Program-made: the position numbers and the translations under genes | The notes under the pieces: model-generated | What the model was told of the DNA's origin: nothing | Seen by the model: the letters and a program-made list of their open reading frames with translations, nothing else | The model's database searches: none | Shown: one piece after another, positions 24,422 to 35,700 of the stretch | Layout: each line of letters begins with the position of its first letter | Numbering within the stretch: position 1 is the stretch's first letter | Assembly: GCF_963665355.1 (NCBI RefSeq) | Contig: NZ_OY762229.1 | Coordinates: 3,472,001 to 3,536,000, forward strand | Direction of reading: 5' to 3' | Origin: an uncultured Desulfobacter sp. | GTDB lineage: Bacteria; Desulfobacterota; Desulfobacteria; Desulfobacterales; Desulfobacteraceae | Length of the DNA: 64,000 nt

Positions 24422-25366
24422 ATGAAAAAAAAACGAGGCATAAAAGTAGTCATTTTTGTACTTGCGTTTTTCTGGGCAAAAAATTGTCTGGCCCAGGAGG
24501 TGGTTGACCGAATTGTCGCCATTGTCAATGATGATATTATCACACTGTCCACCCTTGATACGGCTGCCGCCCAGTACCGGGAAAATATCGAGGCCTCCCA
24601 GGAATCATCAGTCAGGAAAAAAGAGGTCATGGCGCAAATGCATACCCAGGTTCTCAACCAGCTGGTGGAGAGCAGTCTGGTGATTCAGGAAGCCAAGCGG
24701 ATGGGCATTGCCGTGGATGACATTGATGTGAACGATGCCGTGGAAAATTTTAAAAAAGAGCACTCTCTGGACCAGGAAAATCTGGAACGTAGCCTGGCTG
24801 CCCAGGGAATGACTCTTGAGCAATACCGTGGCAAAATCCGGGAGCAGATTCTCCAGAGCATGGTCTTTGCAAGGGCGGTCCGCTCCAAGATCGTTGTCAC
24901 GGACGAGGAGATAAAAGCCTATTACAACAGCCATGAGCAGGAATTCAAGGCCAAGAAGAAATATTATTTGAAAAATATAATCGTAAAGGATTCCAGGGAC
25001 CTTTCCACGGTCCGGGAAAAGCTCAAAAACAATGGTGATTTTTCACAAGTCGCCAAAGATTATTCCATCGGCTCCAATGCCGCTTCCGGTGGTGAACTTG
25101 GTGAATTTGACATATCAAGCTTCAGTGCCGTGATCAAAGAGGCGCTCAAAGGGGTTGGCAAGGGCCAGTACACCGAGCCCGTTGATATGGGGGATTCTTT
25201 CCAGATCCTTTATGTGACCGATATCATTTCCCAGGGACAGGGCACTGTCCGGGAGGATGTGGAAAAACAGATCCATGATATTCTGTTCCGGGAACAGGGG
25301 GAGGTCCAGTTCAAAAAATGGATGGAAAATCTTAAAAAAAGCGCACACATTAAAATAATGCTATAA
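24422..25366 (+). CDS. surA: Periplasmic chaperone/peptidyl-prolyl isomerase SurA
   Basis: A 314-residue periplasmic chaperone for outer-membrane proteins. The signal peptide is residues 1-24 (VVIFVLAFFWAKNCLAQE). The SurA_N domain begins VVDRIVAIVNDDIITLSTLD, its usual text. One parvulin PPIase domain lies around residues 175-275 (KYYLKNIIVKDSRDLSTVRE, then DYSIGSNAASGGELGEFDIS). E. coli SurA has two parvulin domains and 428 residues; this shorter one-domain form is common in Desulfobacterota. It is the second gene of an apparent operon leading to mgtE, recO and a GHMP kinase gene. Confidence 0.92.
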   Translation: MKKKRGIKVVIFVLAFFWAKNCLAQEVVDRIVAIVNDDIITLSTLDTAAAQYRENIEASQESSVRKKEVMAQMHTQVLNQLVESSLVIQEAKRMGIAVDDIDVNDAVENFKKEHSLDQENLERSLAAQGMTLEQYRGKIREQILQSMVFARAVRSKIVVTDEEIKAYYNSHEQEFKAKKKYYLKNIIVKDSRDLSTVREKLKNNGDFSQVAKDYSIGSNAASGGELGEFDISSFSAVIKEALKGVGKGQYTEPVDMGDSFQILYVTDIISQGQGTVREDVEKQIHDILFREQGEVQFKKWMENLKKSAHIKIML

Positions 25367-25402
25367 TCTTTCCGATACTGTCTGCCCAAAGGAAATTTAC
25401 CC

Positions 25403-26767
25403 ATGCAAAAAGAGCAAATCCAGATACTTGAGACCAGCATTACCCGGTTGTTGCGCCGGGGAGCCAACAGGCAGCTGCTCAATATCATAAAAAAGACACA
25501 CATGGCAGACCTGTCCATTGTTTTTGAGAATATGACTCCCCTGAACCGGGAAAAGCTGTTCAATCTGCTGGATAACCCCGAAGACATTGCCCTGCTGTTT
25601 TCACACCTGTCCGAAAACACCTTTGTGGAAATTGTTAAAATCGTAGATTTTGATAAGCTGGTTACGGTGTTTGATCACATGCCCTCGGATGATGCCGCCG
25701 ATCTGCTCGGGTGTCTGGACGAGGAACTGTCCGACAAGATTCTGTCCAAAATGAAAAAGGAAGAATCCTACAATGTCGAGCAGATTATGAGCTATGATGA
25801 GGATACTGCCGGCAGCCTCATGGTCAAGGATTTCGTGGCCCTGGAAGAAGACGTCAAGGCCAAGGAGGTTATTGAAGCATTACAGAACAAGTATCTGGAT
25901 GTTGAAATGCCTTTTTACATCTATGTCATCGATACTTACGGCAAGCTTGTGGGCGTCAGTTCCCTTCGTCAACTGGTGGTGGAATCTCCGGACAAGCCTC
26001 TCAAAGCTTTCATGGCCACGGACATTGTCTCCGTCAAACCTTACACTGACCGGGAAGTGGTTGCCCGCCTGGTGTCCCGTTATGACTATCTGGCCATTCC
26101 CGTTGTGGATGATGATAATCGTATCATCGGTATTGTCACGGTGGATGACGTCATCGATATTCTGCATGAGACCGCCACGGAAGATATGTTGAAGATGGCG
26201 GGCGTGGGTGAGCATTATGTGGAAACCCAGACCATCATCAAAGGGACCCGGATCCGGATGCCGTGGCTGCTGGCAAGCTGTCTTGGCGGCATTGCAAACT
26301 CTTTTATCATTGGCGGATTTGAATCCACCCTGGCAAAATTCACAGGGCTTGTTGCCTTTATCCCCATTATCATGGGTATGGGCGGCAATATCGGCACCCA
26401 GAGTGCCACCATTATGGTGAGGGGCATTGCCACAGGTCAGGTGAATATCCGGGATTTTACAAAAATGTTGACAAAGGAGCTGGGAGTCGGGTTTATTCTG
26501 GGGATGCTGTATGGCATCCTGATCGGTTCTGTGGCCAAGTTTCGGTTCATGGCGGAACCTTTTTCCTGGGCTTTGGGCTTAAGTGTCAGCATTTCCATTG
26601 TGGCAGCCATGAGTGTGGCAGCACTTGTGGGGACAACAGTGCCGGTTATTTTTGAAAGGCTCAATATTGATCCGGCCGTTGCCACAGGGCCGTTTGTTAC
26701 GACGTTCATGGATCTTTCCAGTGTTTACTGTTATTTTACGATTTCAAAAATTTTGCTTGGATTCTGA
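25403..26767 (+). CDS. mgtE: Magnesium transporter MgtE
   Basis: Mg2+ channel/transporter of the inner membrane, 454 residues. Residues 1-130 are the MgtE N domain (superhelical repeats such as HMPSDDAADLLGCLDEELSD). Residues 135-255 hold two CBS domains (YDEDTAGSLMVKDFVALEED and SRYDYLAIPVVDDDNRIIGI) that gate the pore by Mg2+. Five membrane helices follow with the ion-pathway text IPIIMGMGGNIGTQSATIMV and PVIFERLNIDPAVATGPFVT. Its TGA overlaps the recO ATG. A plug helix link (KGTRIRMPWLLASCLGG) is present. Confidence 0.96.
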   Translation: MQKEQIQILETSITRLLRRGANRQLLNIIKKTHMADLSIVFENMTPLNREKLFNLLDNPEDIALLFSHLSENTFVEIVKIVDFDKLVTVFDHMPSDDAADLLGCLDEELSDKILSKMKKEESYNVEQIMSYDEDTAGSLMVKDFVALEEDVKAKEVIEALQNKYLDVEMPFYIYVIDTYGKLVGVSSLRQLVVESPDKPLKAFMATDIVSVKPYTDREVVARLVSRYDYLAIPVVDDDNRIIGIVTVDDVIDILHETATEDMLKMAGVGEHYVETQTIIKGTRIRMPWLLASCLGGIANSFIIGGFESTLAKFTGLVAFIPIIMGMGGNIGTQSATIMVRGIATGQVNIRDFTKMLTKELGVGFILGMLYGILIGSVAKFRFMAEPFSWALGLSVSISIVAAMSVAALVGTTVPVIFERLNIDPAVATGPFVTTFMDLSSVYCYFTISKILLGF

Positions 26768-27600
26768 TGACATATTCGGCCATGGCTTGTGATTTCAACA
26801 CCGAGGCCATATTACTGAGGAAAATCGAATATGGAGACCACGACCTGATCATCACCTTTCTTACCCGGGACCGGGGTAAGATCAGCGTGATGGCAAAAAA
26901 CGCCAAAAAGAGCGTGCGCAGGTTTTCCGGTGCCATGGACCTGTTTTCGGTCAATCATATCCAGTGTTCCTTTCCCAAAAAGAACAGGGACGCCATGATC
27001 AACCTGTGCCAGACGGTTCTTGAAAACGGGTTTTCCCAGATCAGGTATGATGTGGTGAATACGGCCTATGCTTCGTATTGGACGGAAATTGTCACCCAGT
27101 GGCTGGAGGAGGGCAAAGCCCAACCCGAGATTTTTGAACTGCTTTACACGGCCCTTGAAATGGTGGACAAGGGGCTTATCCCCACAGAGGTGATAAGCCT
27201 GCTGTTCCAGATCCGTTTCATGCGTCTGTCCGGGTTTTCTCCCGGGCTTGACCAGTGCGATGACTGCAGTACAGGCATTGAGGGTATAGATTCTGCCAGG
27301 GTGTGGTTTGATTTCAAGGCCGGGCGGGTTGTCTGCCCGAAATGTACCGGCCATGAAAGTTATGCCCGGGAACCGGCTGTACCTTTCGGCGGAAGTGCCC
27401 GGGGGTGCTGGGTGTCCAAGGGAACTTTGAAGCAACTGTCCTGGATCAATACCGTGGAAATGGCCCGAGCAGACCGTATCAGGTTCTCCGGCGTTGCCAT
27501 CCGGGAGGGTGAAACCCTGCTGGAATCCTTTATCCCTTTTCATATTGGACGAAGTTTTAACAGCTTGAAATTTTTGCATAAGATGAGGTCTGAAATATGA
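26767..27600 (+). CDS. recO: DNA repair protein RecO
   Basis: Loads RecA at gaps with RecR and anneals single strands; cytoplasmic, 277 residues. The N-terminal OB fold shows TEAILLRKIEYGDHDLIITF and LTRDRGKISVMAKNAKKS. A helical middle and a zinc-finger region follow, with cysteine pairs in DQCDDCSTG and VVCPKCTGHE. The ATG overlaps mgtE's stop by one base; an ATG five codons later is possible. Its stop overlaps the next gene's start (ATGA). Confidence 0.94.
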   Translation: MTYSAMACDFNTEAILLRKIEYGDHDLIITFLTRDRGKISVMAKNAKKSVRRFSGAMDLFSVNHIQCSFPKKNRDAMINLCQTVLENGFSQIRYDVVNTAYASYWTEIVTQWLEEGKAQPEIFELLYTALEMVDKGLIPTEVISLLFQIRFMRLSGFSPGLDQCDDCSTGIEGIDSARVWFDFKAGRVVCPKCTGHESYAREPAVPFGGSARGCWVSKGTLKQLSWINTVEMARADRIRFSGVAIREGETLLESFIPFHIGRSFNSLKFLHKMRSEI

Positions 27601-28637
27601 ATCTTGCGCCCATACTTGAAAAAAAACAGATCCACGTTTGTGTACCCTGCCGCATTGATTTTGGCGGCACCCTGGATATTGCCACATTTTATCTGCCCAT
27701 GGCACACCTGAAGCCGGCCACCCTGAACCTGGCCCTTGACCTGCGCACCCATGTCTATCTGTATCCCTGGGAACAGGGCCGCATCAAAATTTCCTCCAGG
27801 GGTTTTGACACCATTGAGCGCGGTCTTGATGACAAAGGGTGGGACAGTCCCATGGGACTGATGTTTGCTGTTTTCCAGTATTTTAATGCCCATGGGGTGC
27901 ATCTGCACATTGAATCGCAATCTCCGGTTCGAAGCGCCCTTGGCGGGTCATCCTGTGCCGCCGTGGCCATTATTGCCGCGGTTTATGAGGCCTTGGAAAA
28001 ACAGATCGAGCCCGAGCACATCACCTGGTTGGCCCATCATCTGGAAAATGCCGTGGCCGGTGTCCTGTGCGGTGTCCAGGACCAGGCGGCTGCGGCGTTT
28101 GGCGGAGTGAACCTGTGGGAATGGACCTTTGGGGAGAAAAGTCCGGAATTTATTCGCCACCCGGTGTTTGACTCATATGAAAAGCAGGAGAGACTTAACC
28201 GGCATCTTATTGTGGCCTATTGCGGGATTCCCCATGAATCAAGGGATATCAACTCCCGGTGGGTTAATACTTTTAAATCCGGCAAAGCCTGTGATGCCTT
28301 TGAGCGCATCTCTGTGCTGACACGGCAGTTCGCCGAAGCCCTGGGTGCTTTCTCCTTTAAAGAGGCTGCACGGTTGATGAACCAGGAAACGGCCGTGCGC
28401 TGCGAAATGACCCCGGATGTTCTGGACAATACGGGCATAAAGCTGTGGGAATCGGCAAAGGCACAGGGATGCGGGGCCAGATTCACGGGGGCAGGCGGGG
28501 GCGGCTGCCTGTGGGCCATTGGGGAGGCCCCAGACATTGACAAGCTGAAAACACAGTGGCAGAAAATTCTTGATCCCATTGACGGGGCAATGATACTGGA
28601 TACGGCCATAGACCCCCAAGGCATTTTGGTTCATTAG
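27597..28637 (+). CDS. GHMP-family sugar kinase
   Basis: An ATP-dependent small-molecule kinase of 346 residues. GHMP motifs: CRIDFGGTLDIA near the start (substrate loop), the ATP-binding SPVRSALGGSSCAAVAIIAA near 108-127, and the C-terminal GARFTGAGGGGCLWAI. The early RIDFGG form and overall length resemble the D-glycero-D-manno-heptose 7-phosphate kinase and L-fucokinase-like branch more than galactokinase, but the sugar cannot be named from sequence alone. It is translationally coupled to recO. Its TAG stop is directly followed by a palindromic repeat that may end the operon. Confidence 0.85.
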   Translation: MNLAPILEKKQIHVCVPCRIDFGGTLDIATFYLPMAHLKPATLNLALDLRTHVYLYPWEQGRIKISSRGFDTIERGLDDKGWDSPMGLMFAVFQYFNAHGVHLHIESQSPVRSALGGSSCAAVAIIAAVYEALEKQIEPEHITWLAHHLENAVAGVLCGVQDQAAAAFGGVNLWEWTFGEKSPEFIRHPVFDSYEKQERLNRHLIVAYCGIPHESRDINSRWVNTFKSGKACDAFERISVLTRQFAEALGAFSFKEAARLMNQETAVRCEMTPDVLDNTGIKLWESAKAQGCGARFTGAGGGGCLWAIGEAPDIDKLKTQWQKILDPIDGAMILDTAIDPQGILVH

Positions 28638-28697
28638 TGTTTGAACGAAAAGTTACCCATCTGCGCCTTGCATCTGGGTAACTTTTCATTAAAACAC
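28637..28697. repeat. Palindromic element after the GHMP kinase (family 2, short form)
   Basis: A 13-bp perfect stem GAAAAGTTACCCA (28647-28659) / TGGGTAACTTTTC (28675-28687), with flanking GTGTTT / AAACAC outer pairing. The left edge AGTGTTTG and the CACCCATCTGCG core match the minus strand of 1189-1315. It begins at the TAG stop codon and likely ends transcription of the surA-to-kinase operon. Confidence 0.75.
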
Positions 28698-28967
28698 GGG
28701 GGCCATTGAGGTTTTACATTAATCAAAGGAGACAATATATTATGGCAGGATATGATCCCGAACAGGATAGGAAAATAGCTGAGTGGAAAAATGAAGAGAC
28801 CGGTTTGATAATCTCCATCATGCAGTACGGCACCGGGGAACCCAAACTTCAGGTCGGTCCCAGAATTCTGAAGAAAAAAGACGGCTCGGACCGCGCCCCC
28901 ATGAAGGCGGGTCGGCTCTCTGTGGAAGATGTCATGTGGCTGTATGACATAATTGATGAGATTAAAG

Positions 28968-31764
<2,797 letters not shown>

Positions 31765-31906
31765 TAAAAAAAGGAGAGCAAGGTCATTGCCCCGCCGGAA
31801 AAAGGTGGAATTCAACCTTAAAAGTACAACTTAAAAGATGTCAAACACTGTTTTGACATGGGCTCTATTTCAGGCCAATCCAATCTATAAAAAGGAGGAA
31901 TGTATT

Positions 31907-32302
31907 GTGCAGAGATTTTTTTTCTTTTTTCTTATAGCTGGAATGATAATTCTGAATATTTTTCTGTTGCTTTACGGATACTATCTGCTCTCCTTTGCAT
32001 TACAGTGCAGTTCTGTGGGGGGATTATTTTTTATATATAAAGCAACATCAAATAGGAATATTGAAAATTTGGTATTGGTGTACTTGAAAAAGCACAATGG
32101 GGCTACGAAAAACGAGCTTATTGCTCATATTAAGGAAAAAACCGGGGAAAAGGCCAACGTCAATTTGCCACTGGTTGTGGATGAAATCATAGAAAATCTC
32201 AAGATAAAAGACTTGGTTTTTATAGAAAAAGGTATCGGCTCAAACATTGGGTTTTGCATTATACCTAAAGAAAACGGGTCAAACAGACGCCGCCACACTT
32301 GA
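31907..32302 (+). CDS. Small membrane protein with winged-helix-like tail
   Basis: A 131-residue protein of unknown function. Two membrane helices fill residues 3-45 (FFFFFLIAGMIILNIFLLLY and the next segment to FFIYKA). The cytoplasmic tail (about 55-120) has a winged-helix pattern: LVLVYLKKHNGATKNELIAH, then VVDEIIENLKIKDLVFIEKG. The start is GTG 31907, eight bases after AAGGAGG; an upstream in-frame ATG has no such site. A hairpin (ATGTCAAA/TTTGACAT, 31838-31859) lies in front. AT-rich compared with ligA, which may hint at a different origin. Confidence 0.7.
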   Translation: MQRFFFFFLIAGMIILNIFLLLYGYYLLSFALQCSSVGGLFFIYKATSNRNIENLVLVYLKKHNGATKNELIAHIKEKTGEKANVNLPLVVDEIIENLKIKDLVFIEKGIGSNIGFCIIPKENGSNRRRHT

Positions 32303-32441
32303 CGGCATGTCCACAAAGCTATGCAAAAACCTCAAAATACGAAAAGCCACCGGCCATGGAAAATCCCACAGCCTTTTACAAACGATGAATTGGGTGGTTA
32401 TTCGCATCCTTTCCTCATGCTGTTGCCACAGACATTGCCCC

Positions 32442-33134
32442 TTAGCCAAGTACAAAATTGCGGACTTCACTTGAATACTCTCTAAGAAATGCCTGCTTAT
32501 TGGGGAACGACTCTGTGGCTTGCGGCGGCACTATATCCATAAATGTAAAATGGCCAGCACCATCAGTAACGCGAACATCCACTGTTTGCAAGTCACGCAT
32601 GGCATGGGCTAATCTTTCAGTTTGGGCGGGAGGTGTGATGTTATCCGCGGAACCCACCCATGCCAGGATTGGAACTTTCACGGCATCGAGTGCTCCTGGA
32701 GCTTGGAAAAAGGCGGTTGGTGTCGCCAATAGGGATAAGCGAGTTAATCGGCTATCGGATGTGATATTCTTAATACGTTGACCTGGTCCCAACCACATCT
32801 GAGCTCCAGCTAAGGCGATGAGGATAGCTGCGCCAATTGAGTGACCCACACCTGCCGCCGTTACGCCGGGTTTAACGAATGCGTCAAGAGCGAGGGACAA
32901 ACGCCTTGCCCGAAGAATCAACTCCTCTTCCTTTGGAATCGGAGATGCGAGTCGGTCGAAATGCGGGGCAATAATCATACAGCCGGATTCAGCCAAAGTG
33001 TTCATAAGTGTAGCATAACGTTCAGGCTGGCCGCCGGCTCCCACCGCGAAAAGTACCACTTGAGACTTTATAGTGGCTTCATGTACCGAAACTTCAAATG
33101 ACTCTCTTCCATCTTGCAGTATTTGGGTCTGCAT
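32442..33134 (-). CDS. Alpha/beta hydrolase (dienelactone hydrolase-like)
   Basis: A 230-residue cytoplasmic esterase-like enzyme. The nucleophile elbow is GVGHSIGAAILIAL (Ser near 98), the acid is in LAWVGSADNITPPAQTERLA and the histidine in TDGAGHFTFMDIVPP. No signal peptide. ATG 33134 is six bases after AAGGAGT. The substrate is unknown. It is transcribed alone. Codon choice here looks slightly less GC-rich at third positions than that of its neighbours. Confidence 0.8.
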   Translation of the reverse strand: MQTQILQDGRESFEVSVHEATIKSQVVLFAVGAGGQPERYATLMNTLAESGCMIIAPHFDRLASPIPKEEELILRARRLSLALDAFVKPGVTAAGVGHSIGAAILIALAGAQMWLGPGQRIKNITSDSRLTRLSLLATPTAFFQAPGALDAVKVPILAWVGSADNITPPAQTERLAHAMRDLQTVDVRVTDGAGHFTFMDIVPPQATESFPNKQAFLREYSSEVRNFVLG

Positions 33135-33416
33135 TAACACTTACTCCTTGTGTCAGTTCGCGGTATGGATAACGGGCTGTTTAGGGCTTTTTATAAGGTT
33201 CGGAAAAGTTTTCATCCTGAATCCTTTCATAATGTAATTATTGGAGCAGGCGTGTTGCGTCCTGTGCCCATCTTTTCCCGGGTTCCGTTTATTGTGGTGG
33301 GTGACGGCATCACCAGGGCTGCCGCCCGTTAAATTGCCGCCTGAAATAAAAAAAGAGGGATCACTGGAAATGAAATCCCCCTTGTCGGCCAGGTCCGCAA
33401 TGGTTAAGGTTTTAAA

Positions 33417-34052
33417 CTATCGGATAAAATTGGTCATGATTTTGCGTGCCGGGGCCGGGGCGGGAATATGTTCTTTACCATGGGCAATGATTCTCATGAT
33501 CCATGCCATATTTTGGCCCAGCACCTCCATGATCTGTTTTCCCTCTGCATCTTCTTCCATCTGTCCGGGCGTCAGGCCGTGGGCCACATTCCAATAGTTT
33601 GAAGAGGGCATGACCATTTCGGAATAGCTGATATAATGGTTAAGGGTTTCCAGAGTGGATATTCCCCCGGAGCGCCTGACTGCGGCAACCGAAGCCCCGA
33701 CTTTTTGTCTGAACAGCCCGCCGTTGACCGAGGCCACAAAAAAGGCCCTGTCAAGAAAGGATTTCATTGTCCCGGCAACACCGCTGAAATGAACCGGGGA
33801 GCCAAGTAAAACGCCGTCGGCCTCTTTGATTTTCTGGATCCATTCATTTACGGGATCATCTTCAATTGCACAGGCTTCATTTTTATTTTTGACACAGCCG
33901 TGGCAGGCAACACAGCCTTTAATTTTCTCTTTTCCAACCAGGATCATTTCCGTTTCAATGCCGGCCTTTTCAAGTTGATCAAAGACGGTGTTCATGGCAC
34001 AGGCCGTATTCCCTTTTTTTCTTGAACTTCCATTAAATCCGATAACTTTCAA
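33417..34052 (-). CDS. Iron-sulfur flavoprotein / NADPH-dependent FMN reductase family
   Basis: A 211-residue flavodoxin-fold redox protein. The FMN phosphate loop is FNGSSRKKGNTACAMNTVFD. A compact cysteine cluster CVACHGCVKNKNEACAIEDD near residues 47-66 is typical of Fe-S flavoproteins of anaerobes and would hold a [4Fe-4S] cluster. The middle reads ADGVLLGSPVHFSGVAGTMK, the usual second flavin loop. It may move electrons or detoxify oxygen or quinones; the partner is unknown. Transcribed alone; repeat copy C starts 22 bp upstream of its ATG. Confidence 0.88.
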   Translation of the reverse strand: MKVIGFNGSSRKKGNTACAMNTVFDQLEKAGIETEMILVGKEKIKGCVACHGCVKNKNEACAIEDDPVNEWIQKIKEADGVLLGSPVHFSGVAGTMKSFLDRAFFVASVNGGLFRQKVGASVAAVRRSGGISTLETLNHYISYSEMVMPSSNYWNVAHGLTPGQMEEDAEGKQIMEVLGQNMAWIMRIIAHGKEHIPAPAPARKIMTNFIR

Positions 34053-34073
34053 GTCTATACTCCTTTATTGTAG

Positions 34074-34170
34074 TTTTATAAGAAAGTCTGTGTAACCTAC
34101 ACAGATTTTTCAACTTTCGTTGTGGGCTGAGCCTGGCAGCTGATATGTCAGGTCAGCCCGTGGCTGTTAT
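34074..34170 (+). repeat. Two-hairpin intergenic element, copy C (family 1)
   Basis: Hairpin 1 has outer GAAAGT / ACTTTC and an inner perfect CTGTGTA / TACACAG. Hairpin 2 has GGGCTGA / TCAGCCC and CCTGGCA / TGTCAGG around a 7-base loop. It starts TTTATAAGAAAG and ends TGGCTGTTAT. It lies in the 321-bp gap between the flavoprotein gene and tRNA-Asp; the rest of that gap holds only the tRNA terminator. Confidence 0.85.
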
Positions 34171-34333
34171 GGTGAGTAAATTTTATGCACGGATAAAAGG
34201 TATCTTCATTATTATAAAACCGGCTTGCCGAGTATCAAGGGGTCGTAAATTGGGTTCAGTTTACAATATTAGTCCCTGATTTCATAGTGAAACTTGATGG
34301 CTGCATAGGTATTTTGATATGGGAGCGAAATAG

Positions 34334-34367
34334 AAAAGGTTTTCAGCAGTGCGCTGAAAACCTTTTT
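34334..34367. terminator. Terminator downstream of tRNA-Asp
   Basis: Perfect 14-bp stem AAAAGGTTTTCAGC / GCTGAAAACCTTTT with a 5-base loop. Minus-strand transcripts from the tRNA end in TTTTC; the plus side also has a T-run. It lies 7 bp past the tRNA 3' end. Confidence 0.85.
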
Positions 34368-34373
34368 ATATTG

Positions 34374-34450
34374 TGGCGGGAGTGACGAGACTCGAACTCG
34401 CGGCCTCTAGCGTGACAGGCTAGCGTTCTAACCAACTGAACTACACCCCC
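34374..34450 (-). tRNA. tRNA-Asp (anticodon GTC)
   Basis: 77 bases including an encoded CCA end. The acceptor stem GGGGGTG pairs with CACTCCC (one G-T), discriminator G as expected for Asp. D-loop AGTTGGTTAGAA, anticodon stem CTAGC/GCTAG with loop CTGTCAC giving GTC, and T-arm GAGTTCGAGTC. A strong terminator follows immediately. Confidence 0.97.
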
Positions 34451-34599
34451 GTGATTATTTGTAGTGGGCAATGCAGTGCTTATACCTTGCAAAGCTTTTA
34501 CTCTATCACCGGGTTATCCCCGCTCCAAAGATCAGCCTTTTTACCGGATGGCCGTGCCATTGTCAACAAAAAAGAGTTGGAACAGCCTTTGGATAGTTG

Positions 34600-35007
34600 T
34601 TAGAGCAGTCTTATCAGCTCTCCAATGCTCCTGACGAGTTGTCCATGTCCTTCATGAAGGTAGATTCCCATCTGGGCGATCAGCGAATATGCCAGGGCAA
34701 ATTGGGCCAAGGCATAGCCTGCAACGGTGAACTGGCTGACGCTGATAACACCGAACCCGAATTGGGATAGTGTGAAGATGCCGCATGCAAACTGGCCGAT
34801 GGCTATGATGCCTTTCGCGGGCACAGGTCGCCTGTTTGTGTACTTGAATGAGATGTGAATCCATGGCCAGTCGAACAAGGTTGCTTTGGACTTGTATTCA
34901 AAACCCCATCCATCCCATTTTTCTTTGGCTGGGAAGGGTGCTCCGCACTGGGGACAAGCCAAAGCCTGCTCGGATATCTCGTGTCGGCATTCCCGACAAG
35001 GTTTCAT
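34600..35007 (-). CDS. Zinc-ribbon protein with tandem QF-repeat membrane-like segment
   Basis: A 135-residue protein. Residues 1-24 are a zinc ribbon with two CxxC pairs (CRECRHEISEQALACPQCG). A linker (WGFEYKSKATLFDWPWIHIS) leads to about four tandem repeats of roughly 11 residues ending in Q-F or A-Q (AIGQFACGIF, TLSQFGFGVI, SVSQFTVAGY, ALAQFALAYS). The repeats are hydrophobic and could form a membrane-associated helical or solenoid structure. The function of such proteins is unknown. It is the third gene of an ftsY-LysE-type-zinc ribbon unit (50 bp gap). Confidence 0.8.
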   Translation of the reverse strand: MKPCRECRHEISEQALACPQCGAPFPAKEKWDGWGFEYKSKATLFDWPWIHISFKYTNRRPVPAKGIIAIGQFACGIFTLSQFGFGVISVSQFTVAGYALAQFALAYSLIAQMGIYLHEGHGQLVRSIGELIRLL

Positions 35008-35056
35008 ATCCCTCCTATATCCATATCACATGTAAATTAAAGAGTCTCACACCATA

Positions 35057-35692
35057 TTATTTTGCATCAAAGGCCAGTTTGAGTCCAAATGCAATGAACA
35101 CCATTCCTGAAATTTTTTGAAGATAATTTTCTATCCTGGGCTTTTCCCGTAACGTTTTTGTCATTCTTCCGGCCGCACCGGCCAGAATCAGAAGCCAGAT
35201 CGTTGAGGTGCAAAGAAACGTGGCGCCTAAAATCAAAAAGGGAACCGGCCCGGATGCTTTGTCGGTATGGATAAACTGGGGCAGAAAAGAGAGAAAAAAC
35301 AAGGCCACCTTGGGGTTCAGCACGTTGGTCAGAATCCCCTGGCGGTACACGCCCAGAAGTTTTCTGCTCCGGGTGTGCGCTTGTCCCATGGGTTCAAAGG
35401 CCGAGGATCTGTTTGAAAGGGTTTTAATGCCAAGGAAGACCAGGTATAAAGCCCCGGTCCACTTGATCAGATTAAAGGCCACAACCGAAGTGGACAGAAT
35501 CACGGACAGGCCAAAGGCCGTGCAAAGCACATGCACCACACATCCGGTCATGATTCCGGCAACGGAAACAAGCCCTGCCTGGCGTCCCTGGGCCACACAC
35601 CGGGTGAGCACGTAAAAGGTATCTGTTCCCGGGGTCAGATTCAGGATCACCGCTGCAATGATAAACCCTGTATAATTTTCTATGCCGAACAT
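35057..35692 (-). CDS. LysE/RhtB-family amino acid exporter
   Basis: Inner-membrane exporter, 211 residues, about six membrane helices. The family opening is visible: LNLTPGTDTFYVLTRCVAQG near residue 18, then GLVSVAGIMTGCVVHVLCTA and the loop ILTNVLNPKVALFFLSFLPQ. Members export homoserine, threonine, lysine or other amino acids; the substrate is not readable. It starts 8 bp after ftsY, so the two are cotranscribed. Confidence 0.92.
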   Translation of the reverse strand: MFGIENYTGFIIAAVILNLTPGTDTFYVLTRCVAQGRQAGLVSVAGIMTGCVVHVLCTAFGLSVILSTSVVAFNLIKWTGALYLVFLGIKTLSNRSSAFEPMGQAHTRSRKLLGVYRQGILTNVLNPKVALFFLSFLPQFIHTDKASGPVPFLILGATFLCTSTIWLLILAGAAGRMTKTLREKPRIENYLQKISGMVFIAFGLKLAFDAK

Positions 35693-35700
35693 GGGTTTAT

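Noticed and set aside
26812-27705. 297-residue minus-strand frame
   Set aside because: Antisense of recO; no family motif.
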